Assembly: GCA_016280345.1 (NCBI GenBank)
Contig: JAEEGN010000246.1
Location: 1-20,126 of the forward strand
Origin: Selenomonadaceae bacterium
GTDB taxonomy: Bacteria > Bacillota > Negativicutes > Selenomonadales > Selenomonadaceae
Direction of reading: 5' to 3'
Length of the DNA: 20,126 nucleotides
Positions 13,959 to 20,126 of the stretch are shown here, piece after piece (positions within the stretch are counted from its first letter, which is position 1; every line of letters starts with the position of its first letter). The position numbers and the translations under genes were made by a program. The notes below the pieces were generated by a model that worked only from the letters and a program-made list of their open reading frames with translations, searched no databases and was not told where the DNA came from.

Positions 13959-14044
13959 CTGTGAAAGACAGGGCTTCCGAGCCCGCTACGGACAGGCTTT
14001 CCCGTATGGCGGGAGACGTATGCCCATACACCTTTGAGGAAAGG
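13959..14044 (+). promoter_or_regulatory. Structured 5' leader of flgB with possible ribosome-site occlusion
   Basis: About 100 bases of leader contain several hairpins: GGGCT-TCCG-AGCCC (13971-13984), CCCG/CGGG (14001-14013) and GTATGG/CCATAC (14004-14029, competing with the previous one). A further stem, CCTTT-GAGG-AAAGG (14031-14044), contains the flgB Shine-Dalgarno. CTTTCC at 13997-14002 can pair with GGAAAG at 14038-14043 as an alternative. Confidence 0.4.
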
Positions 14045-14056
14045 AAGCGACACGTG

Positions 14057-14476
14057 ATGCTCGACCAGATCATGCGATCCGGTAATTTTGATTACCTGGA
14101 ACGCGGCATGAAGGCGGCGGAGCTCAGGCAACAGGTCATCGCCCATAACCTGGCGAACGTCAATACGCCGGGCTTCAAACGAAGTGAGGTCGCCTTTGAG
14201 TCCATGCTGGCCCGGGAGCTGTACGGGGATCCGGAGGGAACCCTGCCGCTGGTTCGTACCCACGACCGGCATCTGCCGATCGCGCACCTGAAGACGCGGG
14301 CCGAGGCGAAGATCGAGATGGATAAAACTACTACCATGCGCGTTGATAAGAATAACGTTGACGTCGATATCGAGATGGCGAGCCTGGCGAAGAACCAGAT
14401 CTATTTCAACGCCATGACGAATCAGCTCAGCGGCTATATCAAGAAGATTAAGAACGTCCTGCAGGCCGATCCCTGA
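14057..14476 (+). CDS. flgB: Flagellar basal-body rod protein FlgB
   Basis: Proximal rod component that connects the MS ring and export gate to the rod. The 139-residue protein has the family N-terminus: a hydrophobic coiled segment with QQVIAHNLANVNTPGFKRSE (the ANN..N..TPG.K rod/hook motif) and the C-terminal helix NNVDVDIEMASLAKNQIYFN. The start is ATG 14057 (GTG 14054 is an alternative adding one residue), after GAGGAAAGGAAG. A longer in-frame reading from 13961 would overlap the promoter and leader and has no ribosome site. It is the first gene of the flagellar operon, which begins after the long codY-flgB gap. Confidence 0.95.
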   Translation: MLDQIMRSGNFDYLERGMKAAELRQQVIAHNLANVNTPGFKRSEVAFESMLARELYGDPEGTLPLVRTHDRHLPIAHLKTRAEAKIEMDKTTTMRVDKNNVDVDIEMASLAKNQIYFNAMTNQLSGYIKKIKNVLQADP

Positions 14477-14573
14477 CGACAGGAGGAAGGCTGCCGCCGC
14501 GGCTTGAGTGCGGTCTTTTTCCCGGGGGCGCCGCGAGGTGTTCCACGTAGTTCCAGCATAAGGAGCGGTTTTT

Positions 14574-15038
14574 ATGAGCATGTTCACCGGAATCGATGCG
14601 TCGGCCTCCGGCCTCACGGCGGAACGCCTGCGCATGGACGTCATTTCCAACAATATCGCCAACGCCAACACGACGCGTACGCCGCAGGGTGGCGCCTATC
14701 GCCGCCGCTACGTGGTCTTTGAGCCGCGGGAGATACAGAACAGCCAGTCTTTCGTCAATTATCTGACGGAGGCAATCCAGAAGAAGAACAAGTTCCGTGG
14801 CGCCGGCAAAGGCGTCCGGGCGGTGCGCATCGAGGAGGACACGACGCCGGGCCCGTTGGTCTATGATCCGGGCAATCCGGACGCGGACGCGCAGGGTTAT
14901 CTGCAGCGGCCGAACGTCAATGCCGTGGCCGAAATGGTCGATATGATTACGGCCTCCCGGGCTTATGAAGCCAATGTCACCGCTATCAATGCTGCCAAAA
15001 GCATGGCGTCCAAGGCGATGAATATTGGCCAGAGTTGA
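14574..15038 (+). CDS. flgC: Flagellar basal-body rod protein FlgC
   Basis: Proximal rod protein of 154 residues. The N-terminus FTGIDASASGLTAERLRMDV and then ISNNIANANTTRTPQGGAYR carries the rod/hook N-terminal motif. The C-terminus PNVNAVAEMVDMITASRAYE followed by NVTAINAAKSMASKAMNIGQ is the conserved closing helix of FlgC, with NV...EMV.M..A.R.YEAN. The ATG follows AAGGAGCGG. The 97-base gap after flgB is unusually long for this operon and holds an unused AGGAGGAAG ribosome-site-like sequence at about 14481-14489 with no convincing gene. Confidence 0.95.
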   Translation: MSMFTGIDASASGLTAERLRMDVISNNIANANTTRTPQGGAYRRRYVVFEPREIQNSQSFVNYLTEAIQKKNKFRGAGKGVRAVRIEEDTTPGPLVYDPGNPDADAQGYLQRPNVNAVAEMVDMITASRAYEANVTAINAAKSMASKAMNIGQS

Positions 15039-15077
15039 GGCGCATTGGATTGAGCATTCTTTGACGAGGTGAGAGCA

Positions 15078-15389
15078 ATGCAGATGGAACCGTTGCAAAT
15101 GACACCGGTACGTCAGGTCCGGATGAGCGCCCAAAGCCATCTGGGAGAGCTGACGCCCGAGGAGGAGGTAAGGTCTTTCGGGGATTACCTGAAGGATGCG
15201 CTGGCGGAGACGAACGCGCTCCAGAAGAAATCAGACGCGCTGAACGCCGCGCTGGCGGCGGACGCAATCGATGATATTTCCGAGGTCGTTGTGGCCGGAC
15301 AGAAGGCTGAGCTTGCCATGCAGCTGACAATGACGGTGCGCAACAAAGCCGTCTCGGCCCTTCAGGAGCTCATGCGGATGCAGGTATAA
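15078..15389 (+). CDS. fliE: Flagellar hook-basal body complex protein FliE
   Basis: Small adapter joining the MS ring to the rod. The 103-residue protein has a short variable N-terminus and the conserved FGDYLKDALAETNALQKKSD core. The C-terminal IDDISEVVVAGQKAELAMQL and TVRNKAVSALQELMRMQV match FliE (D...V..A..KA.L.......RNK.V.AYQEI.RM.V). I chose ATG 15078, which directly follows GAGGTGAG; an in-frame GTG at 15069 lies inside that ribosome site. It is placed between flgC and fliF, as in Bacillus. Confidence 0.93.
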   Translation: MQMEPLQMTPVRQVRMSAQSHLGELTPEEEVRSFGDYLKDALAETNALQKKSDALNAALAADAIDDISEVVVAGQKAELAMQLTMTVRNKAVSALQELMRMQV

Positions 15390-15430
15390 ACATCATCGTC
15401 GAAAGCATTTGAGCCGAAGGGATTGAGACG

Positions 15431-17086
15431 ATGGCAGAAGACTGGAAAGAACGGTATTTGCAGCTGTGGAACAAGACCACGAAGCGCCAGCGTTATCTGA
15501 TGGGCGGCATCGTGGCCCTGGTGCTGGTCGTGCTCGTCGCGGGCAGTTATTTCTACGGTAGCAAACCGGATCTGGTGCCGCTGTTCACCAACATGGAGAC
15601 GAAGGATGCTGGTGAGGTCGCGGCGAAACTGAAAGAATCAAAAATCCAATATGAGATACAGGAAAACAAGCAGGGTGTGACCATCCTCGTTCCCTCGAAA
15701 GACGTCCATACCGCCCGCCTCGATTTGGCGACGCAGGGTTTGCCACGCGGCTCCAAGGGCTTCGAGATCTTCGATGACAGCAAGCTGGGCGTGACGGAGT
15801 TCCAGAACAAGATCAATTACCTGCAGGCCTTGCAGGGCGAGCTCCAGCGCACGATTGAGAAGGTGGCGTCCGTTGACGCCGCCCGCGTACACATCGTTCT
15901 TCCCGAGGACAGCCTTTACAAGAAGAACGAGAAGCCGGCCACGGCGTCCATCATGCTCCGCCTGAAGCCGGAGCGCAAGCTGACGAAGAAAGAGATCAAG
16001 GGTATCGTTAATCTGGCGGCGCACAGCATTCAGGGCCTGACACCGGAAAACATCACGATCATTGACGATACTGGTAAGATCCTGAACGATCCCGATGAGA
16101 ACGAGGAAAACAACGTCGGCAACAAGACAATCACCCAACTCGAGATGACGCGCAAGGTTCAGGAGCGGATGCAAAAGGATGTCCAGACCTTGCTCGATCA
16201 GGCTTTGGGCGAGGGTCGGGCCTTTGTCCGCGTCAACGTGGAATTGGATTTCGACCAGCGCTTGACAGACCGGCAGCTCTTCACGCCGGTGGTGGACGAG
16301 GCCGGCATCATCCGCAGCCAGCAGGATCTCAGCGAGAGCTATACCGGTACCTCGCAGAATCCGGGCGGGCCGGCGGGCGTCCAGGCGAACGTGCCGGGCT
16401 ATGTGGCCCAGGCGGAGAATGCCAACGCTCAGTATGAGAAAAAAGAGTCCACGCGCAATTACGAGATCAACGAGGAGAAGCAGAAGATTGTCGCCTCTCC
16501 GGGCTCTATCCGCCGCGTGAATATCGCTGTCCTGGTCAATGAGGATATCACCCGGGCGCAGCAGGAGAGCATCATGCGCTCTGTTTCATCGGCGGTGGGC
16601 ATCAATCCCGAGCGGGGCGATACCGTTTCCGTCGAGCCGCTGCCCTTCAATACGGCAATCGCGGACCAGCGGGCGGCAGAAGAACTTATTATCCGCACTC
16701 GGGAGGAGCGGAACTTCTATCTCGGCGTGGCGACGTTCCTGTTGCTTGTCTCACTCATCATCGGCGCTGTGCTCATGCAGCGGCACCGGCTCCGGTTGGA
16801 GCAGGAGGAGGCGGAGGCCGCGGCCGCGGCGGAAGCGGCGGCACTCGAGGCCGAGCAGCGCGAGTTGGAGCGCCTGCGGCTTGAGGAGGAAGAACGCGCC
16901 CGGGAGGCCGAGCGGCTTCAGAAGGAGCTTCGCGAGGCACGTATCGAGGCCGGCGAGGTCACGGTAGAAGAAATGTCTCCCGAGGAGAAGCAGCGGATCG
17001 CCGAGCGCGAATCCATCGAGAAGCTCATCAACGAGAAGCCGGCCGAGGTGGCTATGCTGGTTAAGGCCTGGCTGTCGGAGGAATGA
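15431..17086 (+). CDS. fliF: Flagellar MS-ring protein FliF
   Basis: Forms the membrane-embedded MS ring, base of the flagellar motor and export apparatus. The 551-residue protein has transmembrane helix 1 at about 23-42. Periplasmic ring-building motifs follow, including RLDLATQGLPRGSKGFEIFD, QNKINYLQALQGELQRTI and ARVHIVLPEDSLY. Transmembrane helix 2 is at about 428-450. A cytoplasmic Glu/Ala/Arg-rich coiled region is followed by the FliG-binding tail NEKPAEVAMLVKAWLSEE (534-551). Length is normal. The gene ends six bases before fliG. The tail is the reference for the similarity noted in the 50-residue protein at 10530. Confidence 0.96.
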   Translation: MAEDWKERYLQLWNKTTKRQRYLMGGIVALVLVVLVAGSYFYGSKPDLVPLFTNMETKDAGEVAAKLKESKIQYEIQENKQGVTILVPSKDVHTARLDLATQGLPRGSKGFEIFDDSKLGVTEFQNKINYLQALQGELQRTIEKVASVDAARVHIVLPEDSLYKKNEKPATASIMLRLKPERKLTKKEIKGIVNLAAHSIQGLTPENITIIDDTGKILNDPDENEENNVGNKTITQLEMTRKVQERMQKDVQTLLDQALGEGRAFVRVNVELDFDQRLTDRQLFTPVVDEAGIIRSQQDLSESYTGTSQNPGGPAGVQANVPGYVAQAENANAQYEKKESTRNYEINEEKQKIVASPGSIRRVNIAVLVNEDITRAQQESIMRSVSSAVGINPERGDTVSVEPLPFNTAIADQRAAEELIIRTREERNFYLGVATFLLLVSLIIGAVLMQRHRLRLEQEEAEAAAAAEAAALEAEQRELERLRLEEEERAREAERLQKELREARIEAGEVTVEEMSPEEKQRIAERESIEKLINEKPAEVAMLVKAWLSEE

Positions 17087-17092
17087 TAGACG

Positions 17093-18121
17093 ATGCCTGA
17101 TATGTACGACGCGCCGCAGCTCGATCTGTCGAACCAGCAGAAGGCGGCAATCCTTTTCATCACCCTGGGGCCAGAGTATTCGGCCAAGGTGTTCAAGCAC
17201 ATGAGTGATGAAGAGATTGAAAAGATTACACTGGAGATTGCCAGCCAGAAGCAGGTAACGCCGGAGCAGAAGAACCTCGTCATCGCCGAGTTTTACCAGA
17301 TGGCAATGGCGAAGAACTACCTCTCCAACGGCGGCCTGGAGTACGCGCAGGACGTCCTGGAGAAAGCGCTGGGAGCCGAAAAGGCTGCCAACATCATCAA
17401 TCGTCTTACTACGAGCTTGCAGGTCCGGCCTTTCGATTTCCTGCGCAAGACCGACCCGTCACAGCTCCTGAACTTCATCCAGAACGAGCATCCCCAGACC
17501 ATCGCTCTCATTATGGCCTATCTCGATCCCGAGCAGGCGGCGATGATCCTGGCCTCTCTGAGCCAGGAGCGGCAGGCGGAGGTTGCCCGGCGCATAGCCA
17601 TGATGGATCGTACCTCACCGGAGGTCCTGCGGGAAGTCGAGCGGGTGTTGGAGCGGAAGCTTTCATCGCTGGTCACGCAGGATTTCACCACCGCCGGTGG
17701 CATCAAGGCCATCGTCGAGGTGCTGAATCGTGTCGACCGCACAACAGAGAAGACTATCATCGAGACGCTGGAGGTGGACAACCCCGAGCTTACCGAAGAG
17801 ATCAAGCGCCTCATGTTCGTGTTCGAGGATATCGTCATGCTGGACGACCGCTCGTTGCAGATGGTCCTCCGCGAGGTGGACAACAAGGACCTTTCACTGG
17901 CGCTCAAGGCCACGCCGAAGGAAGTCGCCAACAAGGTATTCAAGAACATGTCCACCCGCGCCGCCGAAATGCTCAAAGAAGAAATCGAGTTCATGGGCCC
18001 GGTCAAGATACGCGACGTCGAGGAGGCCCAGCAGAAGATCGTCAACGTCATCCGCAACCTGGAGGATAAGGGCGAGATCGTGGTCGCCCGTGGCGGAAAG
18101 GGTGACGAGATGATTGTCTAG
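17093..18121 (+). CDS. fliG: Flagellar motor switch protein FliG
   Basis: Cytoplasmic rotor protein that couples stator torque to rotation and reads the switch state. The 342-residue protein has the FliF-binding N-domain (QQKAAILFITLGPEYSAKVF). The middle domain has the EHPQ motif at 132-135 in NEHPQTIALIMAYLDP, and the C-domain hinge MFVF is at 241-244. The charged torque helix DDRSLQMVLREVDNKDLSLA is at 251-270, with Asp/Arg residues in the expected pattern. The ATG follows GGAGGAATGA, part of which is the end of fliF. Its TAG stop overlaps the TTG start of fliH by eight bases. Confidence 0.96.
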   Translation: MPDMYDAPQLDLSNQQKAAILFITLGPEYSAKVFKHMSDEEIEKITLEIASQKQVTPEQKNLVIAEFYQMAMAKNYLSNGGLEYAQDVLEKALGAEKAANIINRLTTSLQVRPFDFLRKTDPSQLLNFIQNEHPQTIALIMAYLDPEQAAMILASLSQERQAEVARRIAMMDRTSPEVLREVERVLERKLSSLVTQDFTTAGGIKAIVEVLNRVDRTTEKTIIETLEVDNPELTEEIKRLMFVFEDIVMLDDRSLQMVLREVDNKDLSLALKATPKEVANKVFKNMSTRAAEMLKEEIEFMGPVKIRDVEEAQQKIVNVIRNLEDKGEIVVARGGKGDEMIV

Positions 18122-19031
18122 GATAATCAAGGCGTCCGCCTGGGACGAGGCGCCCTGCGTGATCGAGGTTCCGGAGCCGCCCCCTCCGTCAGCGGCCGGG
18201 AAAGAGGCGGGCGGAGAGGACGGCTACACTCTGGAGGATGCCGAACGCGAAGTCCAGGCAATGCTGGACGCCGCCGAAGCGCGCTGTCTGGAGATGGAGG
18301 CTGCTTACATCGGCAAGCGGGCCCGGCTGGACGAGGATATCGCCGCTTTCGAGGCGACCCGCGAGGCCATGATGGCCGACCTTTTCAAGAAGAAAAAGGA
18401 AGCGGAGGAGTTCCTGGAACATACCCGGGCCGAGTGCAGCGCCATGAAGACCGCGGCGGAGGAAGAGCACAACAACATCATCGAAGATGCCCAGCAACAA
18501 GCGGAATCCATCCGGGAGGATGCCCGCAAGGCCGGCCATGAGGAAGGCTTTGCTGCCGGCCACGAGGAAGGACTGGCGAAGGCCCTCGAGGAGCAGCAGG
18601 AGGCCATCCTGACGGCGAACGCCAAGGCGGAAAAGACCATGGCTGACGCCAAAGAGGAATCCATCGTCTATGTTCGCCAGGCGGAAGACGAGATCGCGCA
18701 GCTCGCGCTGCAGGTGGTTGAGAAGATCCTGCCCCAGCACTTCATCGACGTGCCGCAGATCATTCTGCCCCTGATCCGCAAGGCACTGCTCAAGGTAAAG
18801 GACCAGCCGGAGGTCATCGTCCGGGTGGCGCCGGTTGACTATGACCTGGCGCTCCTGGCGCGCTCTGAATTCCAGAATCTTCTCGAGGGCAACGCCGAGC
18901 TCACCGTCCATTCGGACGAGAACCTGAAACAGGGCGACGTCATCCTGGAGACGCCGAACGGCAACGTGGACGCGCGCGTCTCCACGCAGCTCGAAGCGGT
19001 CCGGAAAGCCATGCAGGATGTCATGTCATGA
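18114..19031 (+). CDS. fliH: Flagellar export regulator FliH
   Basis: Binds and restrains the export ATPase FliI and links it to the C-ring. The 305-residue protein begins at TTG with MSRIIKASAW, the usual FliH opening (MSRVIK). A Pro-rich linker, a long charged coiled coil (about 40-190) and a glycine repeat (G141, G145, G149, G153 in AGHEEGFAAGHEEG) typical of FliH follow. The C-terminal domain (about 195-305) resembles FliH/V-ATPase E-type proteins (LALQVVEKILPQHFIDVP). The TTG start is supported by overlap with fliG and GGGTGA just upstream. Its stop overlaps the fliI start as ATGA. Confidence 0.92.
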   Translation: MSRIIKASAWDEAPCVIEVPEPPPPSAAGKEAGGEDGYTLEDAEREVQAMLDAAEARCLEMEAAYIGKRARLDEDIAAFEATREAMMADLFKKKKEAEEFLEHTRAECSAMKTAAEEEHNNIIEDAQQQAESIREDARKAGHEEGFAAGHEEGLAKALEEQQEAILTANAKAEKTMADAKEESIVYVRQAEDEIAQLALQVVEKILPQHFIDVPQIILPLIRKALLKVKDQPEVIVRVAPVDYDLALLARSEFQNLLEGNAELTVHSDENLKQGDVILETPNGNVDARVSTQLEAVRKAMQDVMS

Positions 19032-20126
19032 TAGAACCGAATCTCAAGAAATTCACGCAAGCCATCGACGATGCGGAGCCCATCAAAATGAGCGGCAAGA
19101 TCACCCAGATCATCGGTCTGGTCATCGAGTCCCGGGGCCCCAACGTCAGCATGGGCGAACTCTGCTATATCAGTTCGCGTTTTCCCGGCGTGCCGCCAAT
19201 CCCGGCGGAGGTCGTGGGCTTCCGCGAGGGCTTGGTACTGCTGATGCCCATCGGCGAGATGCAGGGCATCGGCCCGGGTTGCGAGGTCGTCTCGGCTCAG
19301 AAAACGCTCCAGGTCAAGGTCGGCCCACAGCTTTTGGGCCGTGTCCTGGACGGCTTGGGAAATCCCATGGACGGCAAGGGCCCCATCATGAGCAAGCTGG
19401 AGTATCCCTTGCACGCCGCACCGCCCGACCCTTTGCAGCGTCCGCGTATCCATGAGTCGCTGTTCGTGGGGGTCCGTCCCATCGACGGGCTCATTACCCT
19501 GGGCTCGGGACAGCGCATCGGCATCATGGCGGGCAGCGGTGTCGGCAAGTCCACCCTGCTGTCGATGATTGCCCGTAATACGGAAGCGGACGTCAGCGTC
19601 ATTTCACTGGTGGGCGAACGTGGCCGCGAGGTTCGTGACTTCATCGAGCGGGACCTCGGCGAGGAGGGACTCAAGCGCTCCGTTGTCGTGGTGGCCACCT
19701 CGGACCGGCCAGCGTTGGTACGCATCAAAGGGGCCATGACGGCCACTGCCATCGCCGAGTATTTCCGTGATCAGGGGCGACGCGTCGTACTGATGATGGA
19801 CTCGGTGACGCGTTTCGCCATGGCGCAGCGCGAGGTAGGGCTGACCATCGGCGAGCCGCCGGCAACCCGCGGCTATACGCCTTCGGTTTTTGCACTGTTG
19901 CCGCGGCTCCTGGAACGGGCCGGCACCAGCGCCAAGGGCTCCATCACCGGCATCTACACTGTGCTGGTGGATGGCGATGACATGAACGAGCCGATTGCCG
20001 ACGCGGTCCGCAGCATCCTGGACGGCCATATCGTCCTGTCGCGGGCCATCGCGGCTCAGAATCACTTCCCGGCCATCGACGTTCTGGATAGTGTCAGCCG
20101 TGTCATGAGCGACGTGGTGGACGATA
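19028..20126 (+). CDS. fliI: Flagellum-specific export ATPase FliI (3' end beyond window)
   Basis: Soluble hexameric ATPase of the flagellar type III export system. The first 366 codons are open to the window end; the family is about 435 residues. Visible are the N-terminal barrel (KITQIIGLVIESRGPNVSMG), Walker A AGSGVGKST (168-176), SLVGERGREVRDFIE, the Walker B strand VVLMMDSVTRFAMAQREVGL, and the FliI/F1-alpha-beta signatures PSVFALLPRLLERAG and GDDMNEPIADAVRSILDGHI. The start ATG 19028 overlaps the fliH stop by four bases (ATGA), implying coupled translation. No defects are seen in the part present. Confidence 0.95.
   Translation, partial: MIEPNLKKFTQAIDDAEPIKMSGKITQIIGLVIESRGPNVSMGELCYISSRFPGVPPIPAEVVGFREGLVLLMPIGEMQGIGPGCEVVSAQKTLQVKVGPQLLGRVLDGLGNPMDGKGPIMSKLEYPLHAAPPDPLQRPRIHESLFVGVRPIDGLITLGSGQRIGIMAGSGVGKSTLLSMIARNTEADVSVISLVGERGREVRDFIERDLGEEGLKRSVVVVATSDRPALVRIKGAMTATAIAEYFRDQGRRVVLMMDSVTRFAMAQREVGLTIGEPPATRGYTPSVFALLPRLLERAGTSAKGSITGIYTVLVDGDDMNEPIADAVRSILDGHIVLSRAIAAQNHFPAIDVLDSVSRVMSDVVDD

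Noticed and set aside
13961..14056. A 32-residue N-terminal extension of FlgB from GTG 13961.
   Set aside because: It would start inside the promoter/leader region with no ribosome site, whereas ATG 14057 has a strong one and gives the usual FlgB N-terminus.
14477..14573. A small leader gene after the orphan AGGAGGAAG sequence between flgB and flgC.
   Set aside because: Only a CTG could start it, the frame is about 20 codons, and the peptide has no recognisable features.
1..20126. CRISPR arrays, insertion sequences, prophage or other mobile elements.
   Set aside because: No regularly spaced repeats, transposase-like frames or terminal inverted repeats were seen; gene content is core-type and uniform in strand and composition.

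Overview
The window is a GC-rich stretch in which every recognisable gene lies on the + strand. The proteins look like Negativicutes (Selenomonas-like, diderm Firmicutes): a CodY of clostridial type, an AtpZ/AtpI pair, a Selenomonas-like ATP synthase beta sequence, wecA/wecB-type surface polysaccharide genes and flagellar genes. The taxonomic call is inference from remembered family sequences; no search was run.

Layout. (1) Positions 1-152: C-terminal end of a PHP-family (histidinol-phosphatase-like) protein. (2) 196-2860: a strong promoter, wecA/tagO-like transferase, wecB epimerase and a small AtpZ-like membrane protein, closed by an intrinsic terminator. (3) 2879-10434: ATP synthase operon atpI-atpB-atpE-atpF-atpH-atpA-atpG-atpD-atpC. 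It is preceded by two CodY-box-like palindromes and a promoter, and closed by a strong terminator. (4) 10530-11645: a 50-residue acidic protein whose tail resembles the FliG-binding tail of FliF, then rfbD and a terminator. (5) 11645-12650: promoter and an AEC-family transporter. (6) 12742-13697: codY with its promoter region and terminal hairpins. (7) 13698-14056: a long gene-free region with a possible structured RNA, then promoter and structured leader. (8) 14057-20126: flagellar genes flgB-flgC-fliE-fliF-fliG-fliH-fliI, with fliI cut by the window end.

The ATP synthase is the main surprise. Subunits a, b, delta, alpha and epsilon look ordinary, but both rotor subunits do not. The c subunit lacks the glycine motif of helix 1 and has Asp where Na+-type rings have Gln. 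Gamma carries an acidic insertion of about 115 residues at the site where chloroplast gamma has its regulatory insert, plus a 32-residue C-terminal tail running into atpD. The atpD frame is broken by one in-frame TAG in an otherwise perfect beta sequence; this is a sequence error, a real nonsense mutation or a suppressed amber codon.

Regulation appears linked. codY lies directly upstream of flgB, the arrangement known from Bacillus, and CodY-like boxes sit in front of the atp promoter in the same window. This suggests a nutritional regulator sitting between energy generation and motility genes.
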